Below, piece by piece: positions 1-8,826 of a DNA stretch of 41,186 nt. The stretch is from assembly GCF_029543105.1 (NCBI RefSeq), contig NZ_JARQXB010000024.1:1-41186 (forward strand), in the 5' to 3' direction. Both the position numbers and the translations under genes were made by a program. This stretch comes from Stenotrophomonas sp. HITSZ_GD (lineage in GTDB: Bacteria; Pseudomonadota; Gammaproteobacteria; Xanthomonadales; Xanthomonadaceae). The notes below the pieces were generated by a model. The model worked only from the letters and a program-made list of their open reading frames with translations, was not told the origin of the DNA and did not search any database. Each line of letters begins with the position of its first letter. Position 1 is the stretch's first letter.

Positions 1-3
1 GAC

Positions 4-29
4 CGTAGGCGACATGGATGTCGCCTACG
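4..29. repeat. Perfect 26-bp inverted repeat (12-bp arms)
   Basis: Arms at 4-15 and 18-29 are exact reverse complements around a 2-base GG centre. It forms the outer edge of the dispersed repeat that continues to about position 112. At the right end of the window the other copy stops exactly at the centre of this palindrome, so the hairpin is probably a normal part of the element. Function unknown. Confidence 0.85.
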
Positions 30-112
30 AGCCTCCATGGATGGATTCACGGCGTGTCCCGAAAGGGCCCCGCCCCCACGGCCCGCGCGCGGAACACGGG
101 CAGCCGATCCAC
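18..112 (+). repeat. Dispersed intergenic repeat, left copy
   Basis: This 95-bp stretch aligns without gaps to the reverse complement of 41092-41186. The first 60 positions differ at only three sites; the rest is weaker but ends in a shared block, CAGCCGATC. No convincing coding signal exists, although short ORFs run through it in all three forward frames. I recall very similar intergenic sequences in xanthomonad genomes, often translated as spurious small hypothetical proteins. It lies between the window edge and the terminator of the EF-P-like gene. Its mobility mechanism is unknown and no transposase is present. Confidence 0.85.
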
Positions 113-149
113 GCAGCAAGTCGCAAACCGGCCATCCCCGGCAAAACCC

Positions 150-191
150 AAGCCAAAAACAAAAAGGGCGGCCAACCCTGGCCGCCCTTTT
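150..191 (-). terminator. Intrinsic terminator of yeiP
   Basis: A perfect 12-bp stem (163-174 with 179-190) encloses an ACCC loop. Read on the minus strand it is followed by a T-rich tract (five T, G, five T), the classic Rho-independent form, 29 bases beyond the yeiP stop codon. The plus-strand side has only four T, so it may also work weakly in that direction. Confidence 0.85.
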
Positions 192-219
192 CAAACAAAA
201 CCTACCCGCAGGAAAAAAA

Positions 220-786
220 TCAATCCGCCCGACCGCCAAACTCCCCGGTGGTCGTATTGACGAGGATGCGCTCCCCGTTGGTGATGTACTCCGGCACCAT
301 GATCTCGATGCCCGTATTGAGCTTGGCCGGCTTCGGCCGCTTGGTCGCCGTGCCGCCCTTCAGTTCCGGCGGCGTATCGACCACTTCCAGCGTCACGTGT
401 TGCGGCATCTGCACCGCCACCGGCTGATCGTCGATCACCTGCACGTACAGCCCGCTCAGCCCCTCGGTGATGTAGCCCGCGTCCTCGCCGACCACGTCCG
501 CGTCCAGCGTGTAGGGCGTGTAATCCTCATCGTCCAGGAACACGAAGGCCTCCCCGTCCTTGTAGGAGAACGTCGCCTGCCGGCGCAGCAGCTCCACCTC
601 GGTCAGGTTGTCGTCCGCATCGAAGCTCGCGTCCAGCTTGGTGCCGCCCGGCACGCTGTACATGATGAAACGGAAGCGCACGTTGCCCCCGCGCCCCTGC
701 GGCGAGCTGCGCTCGATGTCGCGGATCTGGTACACGCCGTTGTTGTATTCGACGACGTTGCCTTTCTTGATGTCGTTGGCTTTCAT
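220..786 (-). CDS. yeiP: Elongation factor P-like protein (EfpL/YeiP family)
   Basis: This 188-residue protein has the three-domain EF-P fold: an N-terminal KOW-like domain (about 1-65) and two OB domains. The tip loop reads SSPQGRGG, placing Arg32 where true EF-P carries a modifiable Lys. That is the hallmark of the YeiP/EfpL subfamily, which acts on ribosomes stalled at proline-containing motifs without the lysine modification. The C-terminal ending (GEFGGRAD) matches the E. coli YeiP ending (YMGRAD type). The ATG at 784-786 starts exactly at the conserved MKANDIKKG. It is the last gene of a minus-strand run, 30 bases after a dehydrogenase gene, and has its own terminator. No modification enzyme is encoded here, consistent with the unmodified subfamily. 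Confidence 0.9.
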   Translation of the reverse strand: MKANDIKKGNVVEYNNGVYQIRDIERSSPQGRGGNVRFRFIMYSVPGGTKLDASFDADDNLTEVELLRRQATFSYKDGEAFVFLDDEDYTPYTLDADVVGEDAGYITEGLSGLYVQVIDDQPVAVQMPQHVTLEVVDTPPELKGGTATKRPKPAKLNTGIEIMVPEYITNGERILVNTTTGEFGGRAD

Positions 787-816
787 GTCTGGAATCGTGG
801 CAAAGGTGACAGGGAA

Positions 817-1587
817 TTATTTGGCCGCCAGCCGCACCGCCCCGTCCAGGCGGATCGTCTCGCCGTTGAGGTAGCGGTTGCGCAGAATGAAGGCCACGGT
901 GTCGGCGAACTCGTCCGGCTGGCCCAGACGCGAAGGGAAGGGGATCGAGGCCGACAGCGACTGCTGCACCGCCTCCGGCATCCCGTCCACCATCGGCGTC
1001 CAGAAGATGCCCGGCGCGATCGTCATCACCCGGATGCCGAAGCGCGACAGCTCGCGCGCCATCGGCAGCGTCATGCCCACCACGCCCCCCTTGGACGCCG
1101 AATACGCCGCCTGGCCGACTTGGCCCTCGAACGCCGCCACCGAGGCGGTATTGACGATCACCCCGCGCTCGCCGTCTTCACCGGCCACGTTGTGCTGCAT
1201 CACGTCCGCCGCGGCCTTGGCGACATTGAAACTGCCGACCAGGTTGACCAGCACGGTGTTGCGGAAGGTCGCCAGCGGCATCGGCGCTTCCTTGCCGAGT
1301 ACGCGGCCCGCGCCGAGGATGCCCGCGCAGTTGACCAACGTGTTGAGGCCGCCGAGGAAGGCGGCCGCGTCGGCCACGTTCGCGGCGACCTGCGCCTCGT
1401 CGGTGACATCGGTGCGGAAGTAGCGGGCGTTGGCTTCGCCGAGCTGCGCCACGGCCGCGGCCGCCTTGTCGTCGTTGACGTCGAACAGCGCCACGCGGCC
1501 GCCATCGGCGACCAGGCGCGCGGCCACCGACAGGCCCAGGCCGGAGACGCCGCCGGTGACGATCGCGCGTACGGATTCAGGCTGCAT
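817..1587 (-). CDS. Short-chain dehydrogenase, 3-hydroxyacyl-CoA dehydrogenase type 2-like
   Basis: A 256-residue classical SDR. The Rossmann motif TGGVSGLGLSVA is near residues 12-23, followed by an Asp (FDVND) that favours NAD(H) over NADP(H). It also has the NCAG motif, catalytic Ser in NTASVAAF, and YSASK as the YxxxK motif. The overall sequence resembles the 17beta-HSD10/HADH-II group, which oxidises short branched or straight 3-hydroxyacyl-CoAs. The ATG at 1587 was chosen because homology begins there; a TTG at 1611 would add eight unlikely residues. It lies 72 bases after the GGDEF-EAL gene on the same strand and may be the tail of the acyl-CoA catabolism operon. The exact acyl-CoA substrate cannot be read from the sequence. 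Confidence 0.85.
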   Translation of the reverse strand: MQPESVRAIVTGGVSGLGLSVAARLVADGGRVALFDVNDDKAAAAVAQLGEANARYFRTDVTDEAQVAANVADAAAFLGGLNTLVNCAGILGAGRVLGKEAPMPLATFRNTVLVNLVGSFNVAKAAADVMQHNVAGEDGERGVIVNTASVAAFEGQVGQAAYSASKGGVVGMTLPMARELSRFGIRVMTIAPGIFWTPMVDGMPEAVQQSLSASIPFPSRLGQPDEFADTVAFILRNRYLNGETIRLDGAVRLAAK

Positions 1588-1659
1588 GAGGGGATGAAAG
1601 TCCGGGAACAAAGAAGCGAGATTCTAGCCCAAGCCCCGCCGGCGCCGTGCTGCGCGGCA

Positions 1660-4215
1660 TCAAGGCGTGAGCTGGGGCAACTGCAGTTCTTCCAGCCGCC
1701 GCGCGAATTCGTCCGGCGGCAGGCCGGGCGCGAACAGGAACCCCTGGCCCACCGGCACCCCGAGCTTGAGCAAGAATTGCCGCTGCGCCTCGGACTCCAC
1801 GCCCTCGGCCACCAGCCCCAGCCCCAGGCTGCGCGCGATGCCGCACACCGCCTCGCACACCGCCACGTCCGAGCGGTTGCCCGGCACGCCTTCCACGAAC
1901 AGCTGGCTCAGCTTGAGGCCGTGGATCGGCAGCCGCCGCAGGTAGTTCAGCGCGCTGTAGCCCTCGCCGAAATCGTCGATGGTCAGCACCACGCCCATGT
2001 CGCGCAGGTCGGCGAAGGTCTGCAGGGTCGAGGGCGCGTCCTCGATCAGCACCCGTTCGGTGAACTCCAGCTCCAGCGCCGAGCCCGGCAGCCCGAACTC
2101 GGCCAAGGCTTCGCGCACCTGCTCGGCCAGATCCTCGCCGACGAACTGGCGGTAGGACACGTTGATCGCCACCCGCACCACGCCCAGGCCCTGGTCCATC
2201 CACTCGCGCACCTGGCGGCAGGCCTCGTGCAGCACCCAACGGCCGATGCGCACGATGTCGCCGGTGCTTTCGGCGTGGCTGATGAACAGGTCCGGGCGCA
2301 GCTCGCCAAGCTGGTGGTTCTGCCAGCGGATCAGCGCCTCGGCGGCCACCACGCGGCCGTGCCGCAGGTCGACCTGCGGCTGGTAGACCAGCCGGAATTC
2401 CTCTTCGTCGGTGGCGCGGCGCAGCTGCGACTCGATCTGCAGCCGGTCCTGCTGGGCCCGTGCCAGTTCCGCGCTGAAGCTCTGCCAGCCGTTGCGGGTG
2501 CGGCGCTTGCAGTCGTACATCGCCATGTCCGCGTTCTGGATCAACTGCTGCGGGCGCGTGCCGTCCTGCGGCGCGCGCGCGATGCCGATGCTGGCGGTGA
2601 CGGAGAACTCGTCCTTGCCGAAGCGGAACGGGGACGCGAACTGCTCGGTGATCGCCTGCGCCAACCGCTCCGGCTGGTCGGGCAGGTCGCGCGTATCGCA
2701 CACCACCAGGAATTCGTCGCCGCCGAAGCGCGCGATCAACCCTTCGGTGCCCACCGCGCGCGAGATGCGCTGGGTCGCTTCGATCAGCAATTCGTCGCCG
2801 GCGTTGTGGCCGAGCACGTCGTTGATGGTCTTGAAGCGGTCCAGGTCGATGTACAGCACCGCCACCCGGGCATGCGTCGGGTTGGACAGCCGCGCGGCCA
2901 GGTCGCACAGCGCCGCGTCGCGGTTCATGATGCCGGTGAGCGGATCGGTACGCGCCTGGATGCGCAGCGTCTCCTCGGTCTGCTTGCGCTCGGTGATGTC
3001 CTGCAGCGTGCCGGCGATGCGCGTGGAGGCCAGGTCGCCGCTCTCCACCTCGCCGATCATGCGAACCCAGAACGAATGCCCGTCGCCGCGCTGGCCCTGC
3101 AGTTCCAGCTCGAAGCCCGATTGCCGCGCCACCGCGTCGATCAGCGCCGCCTCCAGCCGCGCCTGGCCGTCGCCGCGCAGGCAGGCCAGCAACTGGGTCA
3201 TGGTCTGCGGCGGGTCGGGCTGGCCGAGGATGCGCAGCGATTCCTCGGTGAGGTACAGCCGCTGCTGGCTGCGGTTCCATTCCCAGCCGCCGATGTGCGC
3301 CAGCGATTGCGCGCGGTCGAAGATCGCGCTGTCGCGCTTGAGCTCGGTGATGTCGGAGAACAGGGCGAAGGCGTGGTCGGGCTGGTCGCGGCCGGTGGAG
3401 AACACCGGCACCGAGGTGACCGAGATCCAGATCATCCGTCCCTTCGGGCGGTGGTACAGGCCCATCGTGGTGCTGGCGATGATCTGCCCCTCGGCGAACG
3501 CGCGGCTCATCGGCCACTGTTCGCGCGGCAGGTGGCGGCCGTGCTGGTCCACGACCACCCAGTCGTCGGGCTGCAACAGGTCGCCCAATGCTTCGTTGGC
3601 GGCCACGCCGAGGATGCGGTGCGCGGCCGGGTTGGCCGAGACCACGCGGCGGTCGTGGTCGAACAGCACCACGCCCTTGTCGATGGATTCCATCAGCAGG
3701 CGGTAGCGCGATTCGGCCTGCCAGCGCCCGCTGAGGTCGCGCGCCACGGCCACGATGCACGGCTTGCCGTCGAGCTGGAACCCGGCCGAATGCACCTCCA
3801 CCGGGAAGCGGCTGCCGTCGCCGCGCATGTTGGTGACTTCGATGACGTAGGTCTCGCCGCGCTTGAGCGTTTCCCACACCGGGTCCAGGTGGTCGCGCGG
3901 CAGATCCGGGTTGAGCAGCTCGATCGGCTGGCCGACGATGGCCTCGCGCGGGCGCTGGTAGGCGGCGATGCCGGCCTTGTTGAGGTCCAGCACGATGCCG
4001 GTCTCGCTGAGGATGCTCACCGGGTCGGGCACCGCGTCGAACAGCGCCTCGTAGCGCGTGTGCGAGGAATGCAGCGCTTCGGCGCAGCGCGCCAGCAGCG
4101 GGGCGGCGGGGTCGTCGGGATGGACGGCCAGGAAGCGCTCGATCTCGGCCAGCGTATCCGCCGGCGCGATGTCTGCACCGGGGGCGGCGGAACCGGAACG
4201 GGCGCCGGCGTTCAT
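1660..4215 (-). CDS. PAS-PAS-PAS-GGDEF-EAL c-di-GMP signalling protein
   Basis: An 851-residue protein without an obvious membrane segment, so probably cytoplasmic. Three PAS-like modules (about 45-155, 160-290 and 295-415) precede a GGDEF domain and an EAL domain. The cyclase signature ARFGGDEF is intact (GGDEF at 498-502), but the inhibitory I-site RxxD just upstream is absent (GTEG). The EAL domain keeps EAL at 626-628, INVS, DDFGEGYS, AEGVE and QGFLF. The KID motif, however, reads KLS (Lys768, Ser770), replacing a conserved active-site Asp. This suggests an active cyclase with a weakened or regulatory EAL domain, or an EAL that uses GGDEF-bound GTP as an allosteric signal. The start overlaps the HMG-CoA lyase stop as ATGA, implying translational coupling. 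Confidence 0.9.
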   Translation of the reverse strand: MNAGARSGSAAPGADIAPADTLAEIERFLAVHPDDPAAPLLARCAEALHSSHTRYEALFDAVPDPVSILSETGIVLDLNKAGIAAYQRPREAIVGQPIELLNPDLPRDHLDPVWETLKRGETYVIEVTNMRGDGSRFPVEVHSAGFQLDGKPCIVAVARDLSGRWQAESRYRLLMESIDKGVVLFDHDRRVVSANPAAHRILGVAANEALGDLLQPDDWVVVDQHGRHLPREQWPMSRAFAEGQIIASTTMGLYHRPKGRMIWISVTSVPVFSTGRDQPDHAFALFSDITELKRDSAIFDRAQSLAHIGGWEWNRSQQRLYLTEESLRILGQPDPPQTMTQLLACLRGDGQARLEAALIDAVARQSGFELELQGQRGDGHSFWVRMIGEVESGDLASTRIAGTLQDITERKQTEETLRIQARTDPLTGIMNRDAALCDLAARLSNPTHARVAVLYIDLDRFKTINDVLGHNAGDELLIEATQRISRAVGTEGLIARFGGDEFLVVCDTRDLPDQPERLAQAITEQFASPFRFGKDEFSVTASIGIARAPQDGTRPQQLIQNADMAMYDCKRRTRNGWQSFSAELARAQQDRLQIESQLRRATDEEEFRLVYQPQVDLRHGRVVAAEALIRWQNHQLGELRPDLFISHAESTGDIVRIGRWVLHEACRQVREWMDQGLGVVRVAINVSYRQFVGEDLAEQVREALAEFGLPGSALELEFTERVLIEDAPSTLQTFADLRDMGVVLTIDDFGEGYSALNYLRRLPIHGLKLSQLFVEGVPGNRSDVAVCEAVCGIARSLGLGLVAEGVESEAQRQFLLKLGVPVGQGFLFAPGLPPDEFARRLEELQLPQLTP

Positions 4216-5105
4216 GTCGCCGCCAACGCGCGGCCGGCCTTGCTGCCGGTCTCGCGGCCGAGCAAGGCCGCCAGCCAGCGGCCGGTGGCCGCCAGCGCCT
4301 GCAGGTCGATGCCGGTGTCGATGCCCATGCCGTGCAGCATATACACCACGTCCTCGCTGGCGACATTGCCGCTGGCGCCGCGGGCGTAAGGGCAGCCGCC
4401 GGCGCCGGACACCGCGCTGTCCACCACGCGCACGCCTTCTTCCAGGCAGGCGGCGATATTGGCCAGCGCCTGGCCGTAGGTGTCGTGGAAATGCACCGCC
4501 AGCGCGGCCATCGGCACCTCGGCCGCGACCGCGGCGAGCATCCGGCGCGCCTTCAGCGGCGTGCCCACGCCGATGGTGTCGCCCAGCGAGATCTCGTAGC
4601 AGCCCAGTGCGTGCAGGCGGCGCGCCACGTCCACCACGGCCTGCACCGCCACCTCGCCCTGGTACGGGCAACCGAGCACGGTGGAGACGTAGCCACGCAC
4701 CTTCACCCCCTCGGCGCGCGCCCGCGCCAGGATCGGGCGGAAGCGCTCGATCGACTCGTCGATGCCGGCATTGGTGTTGGCGCGGTTGAAGGCTTCCGAC
4801 GCGGCGGTGAACACCGCCACTTCCGCCACGCCGGCAGCGCGCGCGCGGTCGTAGCCCTGTTCGTTGGGCACCAGCACGGGGTAGGCGATGCCGGGGCGGC
4901 GGTCGATGCCGGCGTACACCTCGGCGGCGTCGGCCAGCTGCGGCACCCAGCGCGGGCTGACGAAGCTGGTCGCCTCGATGGTGCGCAGGCCGGTGGCGGA
5001 CAGGCGGTCGACCAGCGCGATCTTGTCGGCCGTGGCGACGGCGACTTTCTCGTTCTGCAGGCCATCGCGCGGGCCGACCTCGACCACGCGCACGAAATCG
5101 CTCAT
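4212..5105 (-). CDS. mvaB: Hydroxymethylglutaryl-CoA lyase
   Basis: This 297-residue enzyme cleaves HMG-CoA to acetoacetate and acetyl-CoA, the last step of leucine catabolism. The DRE-TIM metallolyase motif is GPRDGLQNE near the N terminus. The metal-binding HFHDTYGQ motif and the catalytic-Cys loop GAGGCPYARGASGN are both present. The ATG at 5105 fits the family start (MSDFVRVVEVGPRDG); the longer open frame upstream is not conserved-looking. It sits 31 bases after the VOC gene and its TGA overlaps the start of the GGDEF-EAL gene. With the LiuC-type hydratase two genes upstream it forms part of a Liu-like leucine degradation operon; the carboxylase and acyl-CoA dehydrogenase genes are not in this window. 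Confidence 0.93.
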   Translation of the reverse strand: MSDFVRVVEVGPRDGLQNEKVAVATADKIALVDRLSATGLRTIEATSFVSPRWVPQLADAAEVYAGIDRRPGIAYPVLVPNEQGYDRARAAGVAEVAVFTAASEAFNRANTNAGIDESIERFRPILARARAEGVKVRGYVSTVLGCPYQGEVAVQAVVDVARRLHALGCYEISLGDTIGVGTPLKARRMLAAVAAEVPMAALAVHFHDTYGQALANIAACLEEGVRVVDSAVSGAGGCPYARGASGNVASEDVVYMLHGMGIDTGIDLQALAATGRWLAALLGRETGSKAGRALAAT

Positions 5106-5136
5106 TGCAGGGCTCCTGTCCTTGGCGCCGGGCCGG

Positions 5137-5517
5137 TCACGGGCGGTGGCAGACCGCCTCGATGTTGTTCCCGTCCGGGTCCAGCACGAAGGCGCCATAG
5201 TAGTTCGGGTGGTAGTGCGGGCGCAGCCCGGGCGTGCCGTTGTCGCGGCCGCCGGCGGCCAGCGCCGCGCGGTGGAAGGCATCGACCTGCGCGCGGCTGT
5301 CGGCCGCGAAGGCGACGTGGGTGCCGCCGGCCGCCGCGGCCTGGGTGCGGATCCAGAACAACGGCTTGTCGCGGCCGAAGCCGGCGTGGTCGCCGGCGCC
5401 GGTCTGCTCGGCGGTGACCGACATCACCACCGTCAGCTGCAGCGGCGCCAGCGCGGCGCGGTAGAAAGCCAGGCTGGTGGCGAAATCGCGGCAGCCGATA
5501 CCGATGTGGTCGAGCAT
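5137..5517 (-). CDS. VOC-family (glyoxalase/dioxygenase fold) protein
   Basis: A 126-residue single-domain vicinal-oxygen-chelate protein. It starts with the typical LDHIGIGCRDFATSLAFY strand-helix, has a central GTHVAFAA strand and ends with DPDGNNIEAVCH. Candidate metal ligands are the His in LDHIG, the His in THVAF and the Glu in NNIEAV. The start ATG is separated by one base from the upstream hydratase stop, so the two are almost certainly co-translated. Its position between LiuC-type hydratase and HMG-CoA lyase genes suggests a role next to branched-chain acyl-CoA catabolism, possibly as an epimerase or detoxifying enzyme. The reaction cannot be assigned. Confidence 0.85.
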   Translation of the reverse strand: MLDHIGIGCRDFATSLAFYRAALAPLQLTVVMSVTAEQTGAGDHAGFGRDKPLFWIRTQAAAAGGTHVAFAADSRAQVDAFHRAALAAGGRDNGTPGLRPHYHPNYYGAFVLDPDGNNIEAVCHRP

Positions 5518-5518
5518 G

Positions 5519-6313
5519 TCAGTCCTCCTGGGGCACCCAGGCCGCGGGGCGCTTGTCGAGGAAGGCCGACAGGCCTTCCTGGCCTTCCGCGGACACCCGC
5601 AGGCGGGCGATCAACGCGGCGTTGTCATGGTCCAGCCGGTCGCGGTCGCGGCCGGCGGCGACCTCGCGCACCAGCGTCTTGGCCGCGCCGACGGCGTGCG
5701 GCCCGGCCGCCATCAGCAGCCGGACCTGGCGCGCCACGGCCGCGTCCAGCTCCTGCGCCGGCACCACTTGGTGCAGCAGGCCGATCGCCTGCGCGGTGGC
5801 CGCATCGAAGGTTTCGGCGCTGGCGAACCAGCGCCGCGCCTGGCGCGGGCCGATGGCCGCGATCACGTAAGGCGAAATCACCGCCGGCAGCAGGCCCAGG
5901 CGGCTCTCGGTCAGGCCGAAGCGGGCCTGCTCGGTGCCGATGGCGATGTCGCAGCAGGCGACCAGCCCGACCCCGCCGCCGTAGGCCGCGCCGTGGACGC
6001 GGGCGAGGGTGGGGCGCGGCAATTCGTCCAGCGTGCGCATCAGTCGCGCCAGCGCCTCGGCGTCGCGGCGGTTTTCCGCTTCGCTGGCCGCGGCCATGCC
6101 GCGCATCCATTGCAGGTCGGCGCCGGCCGAGAAGGACGCACCGGCACCGGCCAGCACCACCACGCGTACGGACGCATCGGCGCCCGCCGCTTCCAGCGCG
6201 GCGGTGAGCTCGGCGATCAGGCGGGCATCGAAGGCGTTGTGCAAGGCGGGGCGCTGCAGGCGCAGCGTGCGCACCCCCGCCGCGTCTTCGATCGACAGTA
6301 CCGCCTCGTGCAT
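5519..6313 (-). CDS. liuC: Enoyl-CoA hydratase/isomerase, LiuC (methylglutaconyl-CoA hydratase) type
   Basis: A 264-residue crotonase-fold protein. The first oxyanion-hole region is SFSAGADLQWM and the second is GAAYGGGVGLVACCDIAI. The segment FGLTESRLGLLPAVISPYV, with the active-site Glu, and the C-terminal SAEGQEGLSAFLDKR closely resemble LiuC-type methylglutaconyl-CoA hydratases as I remember them. Start choice: ATG at 6313 has AGGAG about 10 bases upstream; an in-frame ATG eleven codons earlier has no better ribosome site. It is the first gene of the minus-strand operon, divergent from feoA across a 114-bp intergenic region that contains a Fur-like box. Substrate assignment rests on family resemblance and on the HMG-CoA lyase downstream. 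Confidence 0.85.
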   Translation of the reverse strand: MHEAVLSIEDAAGVRTLRLQRPALHNAFDARLIAELTAALEAAGADASVRVVVLAGAGASFSAGADLQWMRGMAAASEAENRRDAEALARLMRTLDELPRPTLARVHGAAYGGGVGLVACCDIAIGTEQARFGLTESRLGLLPAVISPYVIAAIGPRQARRWFASAETFDAATAQAIGLLHQVVPAQELDAAVARQVRLLMAAGPHAVGAAKTLVREVAAGRDRDRLDHDNAALIARLRVSAEGQEGLSAFLDKRPAAWVPQED

Positions 6314-6395
6314 GGCATCCCGCTCCTGGAACGATGCATCCATGATAACCAGCGGGGTGGGAGTGGCCATGACGCGGCGCGGCGCGTGGTACAGT

Positions 6396-6410
6396 TGAGA
6401 ACCATTCCTA
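6396..6410 (+). promoter_or_regulatory. Fur-box-like operator upstream of feoA
   Basis: The 15-mer TGAGAACCATTCCTA matches the 7-1-7 Fur consensus TGATAATNATTATCA at 10 of 14 informative positions. It ends 17 bases before the feoA start codon and lies in the divergent region shared with liuC. Iron-bound Fur would be expected to repress feoABC here; the match is good but not perfect. Confidence 0.6.
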
Positions 6411-6427
6411 TCCTCACAGGGCGTTCT

Positions 6428-6672
6428 GTGACGCTGTCCGATATGCCGCTGCACCAGCCCGCCCTCGTCGAATCCGTGCACGACCGCCACGCCAACGACG
6501 CCATCGCGCGTCGCCTGCGCGAGCTGGGCTTCGTGGCGGGCGAGGAGGTGAAGGTCGTGGCGGTCGGCCCGGTGGGGCGCGAGCCGCTGCTGGTGCAGGT
6601 CGGCTACACGCGCTTTGCCCTGCGCCGCAGCGAGGCGGCGCGGGTGCAGGTGCGCCAGGCCGGAGAAGCGGC

Positions 6673-6676
<4 letters not shown>
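6428..6676 (+). CDS. feoA: Ferrous iron transport protein A
   Basis: An 82-residue SH3-like small cytosolic protein that assists the FeoB ferrous-iron permease. Visible family features are the ANDAIARRLRELGFVAGEEV turn (LRELGF is typical) and the ending GYTRFALRRSEAARVQV, equivalent to the usual FALRxxEAxxI ending. The GTG at 6428 is preferred: AGGG lies six bases upstream of it, while the in-frame ATG at 6443 has no ribosome site. The stop overlaps the feoB start as ATGA. A Fur-like box lies immediately upstream. Confidence 0.9.
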
Positions 6677-8532
<1,856 letters not shown>

Positions 8533-8534
8533 CC

Positions 8535-8777
8535 ATGGGCCTGTGGCTGCAATATCTCGTCATCGCGCTGGCCGCCGTGGTCAGCGCGGGCGTCGTGTGG
8601 AAGAAGCAGTTCCCGAACAGCTGGCGGCGCACCCGCTCGGCACTGGCATTGGCGTTGCTGCGGCGTTCCTCTGCGCGGGCGCAGCGATGGGGGCGCCGGC
8701 TGGCGCCGCCGGCCAGCGGCAACGCAGGCGCCTGCGGCGGCTGCGACAGCTGCGGCCCCACGCCGCCCAAGCCCTGA
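8535..8777 (+). CDS. Small Cys-rich membrane protein linked to FeoB (FeoC-position)
   Basis: An 80-residue protein starting at the ATG two bases after the feoB stop. One N-terminal membrane helix (about 4-20) is followed by a strongly basic Arg-rich middle and a C-terminal Cys cluster, ACGGCDSCG, in which CGGC and CDSC are adjacent CxxC-type pairs. The layout matches FeoB-associated Cys-rich membrane proteins of other phyla and the place held by FeoC in enterobacteria. I think this is a small DUF family found in xanthomonads but cannot give the family with certainty. Likely role: a redox- or metal-sensing accessory of FeoB at the inner membrane. Confidence 0.8.
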   Translation: MGLWLQYLVIALAAVVSAGVVWKKQFPNSWRRTRSALALALLRRSSARAQRWGRRLAPPASGNAGACGGCDSCGPTPPKP

Positions 8778-8779
8778 CT

Positions 8780-8819
8780 CCGGCGGCGGCACGCGGCACG
8801 CGGCGCGCATCGCCGCCGG
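8780..8819. terminator. Hairpin between convergent genes
   Basis: Perfect 9-bp GC arms (8780-8788 and 8811-8819) enclose a 22-base loop in the 49-bp space between the feo operon end and the convergent SDR gene end. There is no T tract on either strand, so it may stop or stabilise transcripts rather than act as a classic terminator. Confidence 0.35.
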
Positions 8820-8826
8820 CCGCTCG

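Noticed and set aside
14-260. Short forward ORFs across the left repeat, with counterparts in the right repeat
   Set aside because: Their similarity follows from the DNA repeat itself; such frames are common false genes in repeat copies.
37-4389. A 1450-residue plus-strand open frame
   Set aside because: It lies antisense to yeiP, the dehydrogenase and the GGDEF-EAL gene, is Arg/His/Ala-rich with no domain, and reflects codon bias of GC-rich genes.
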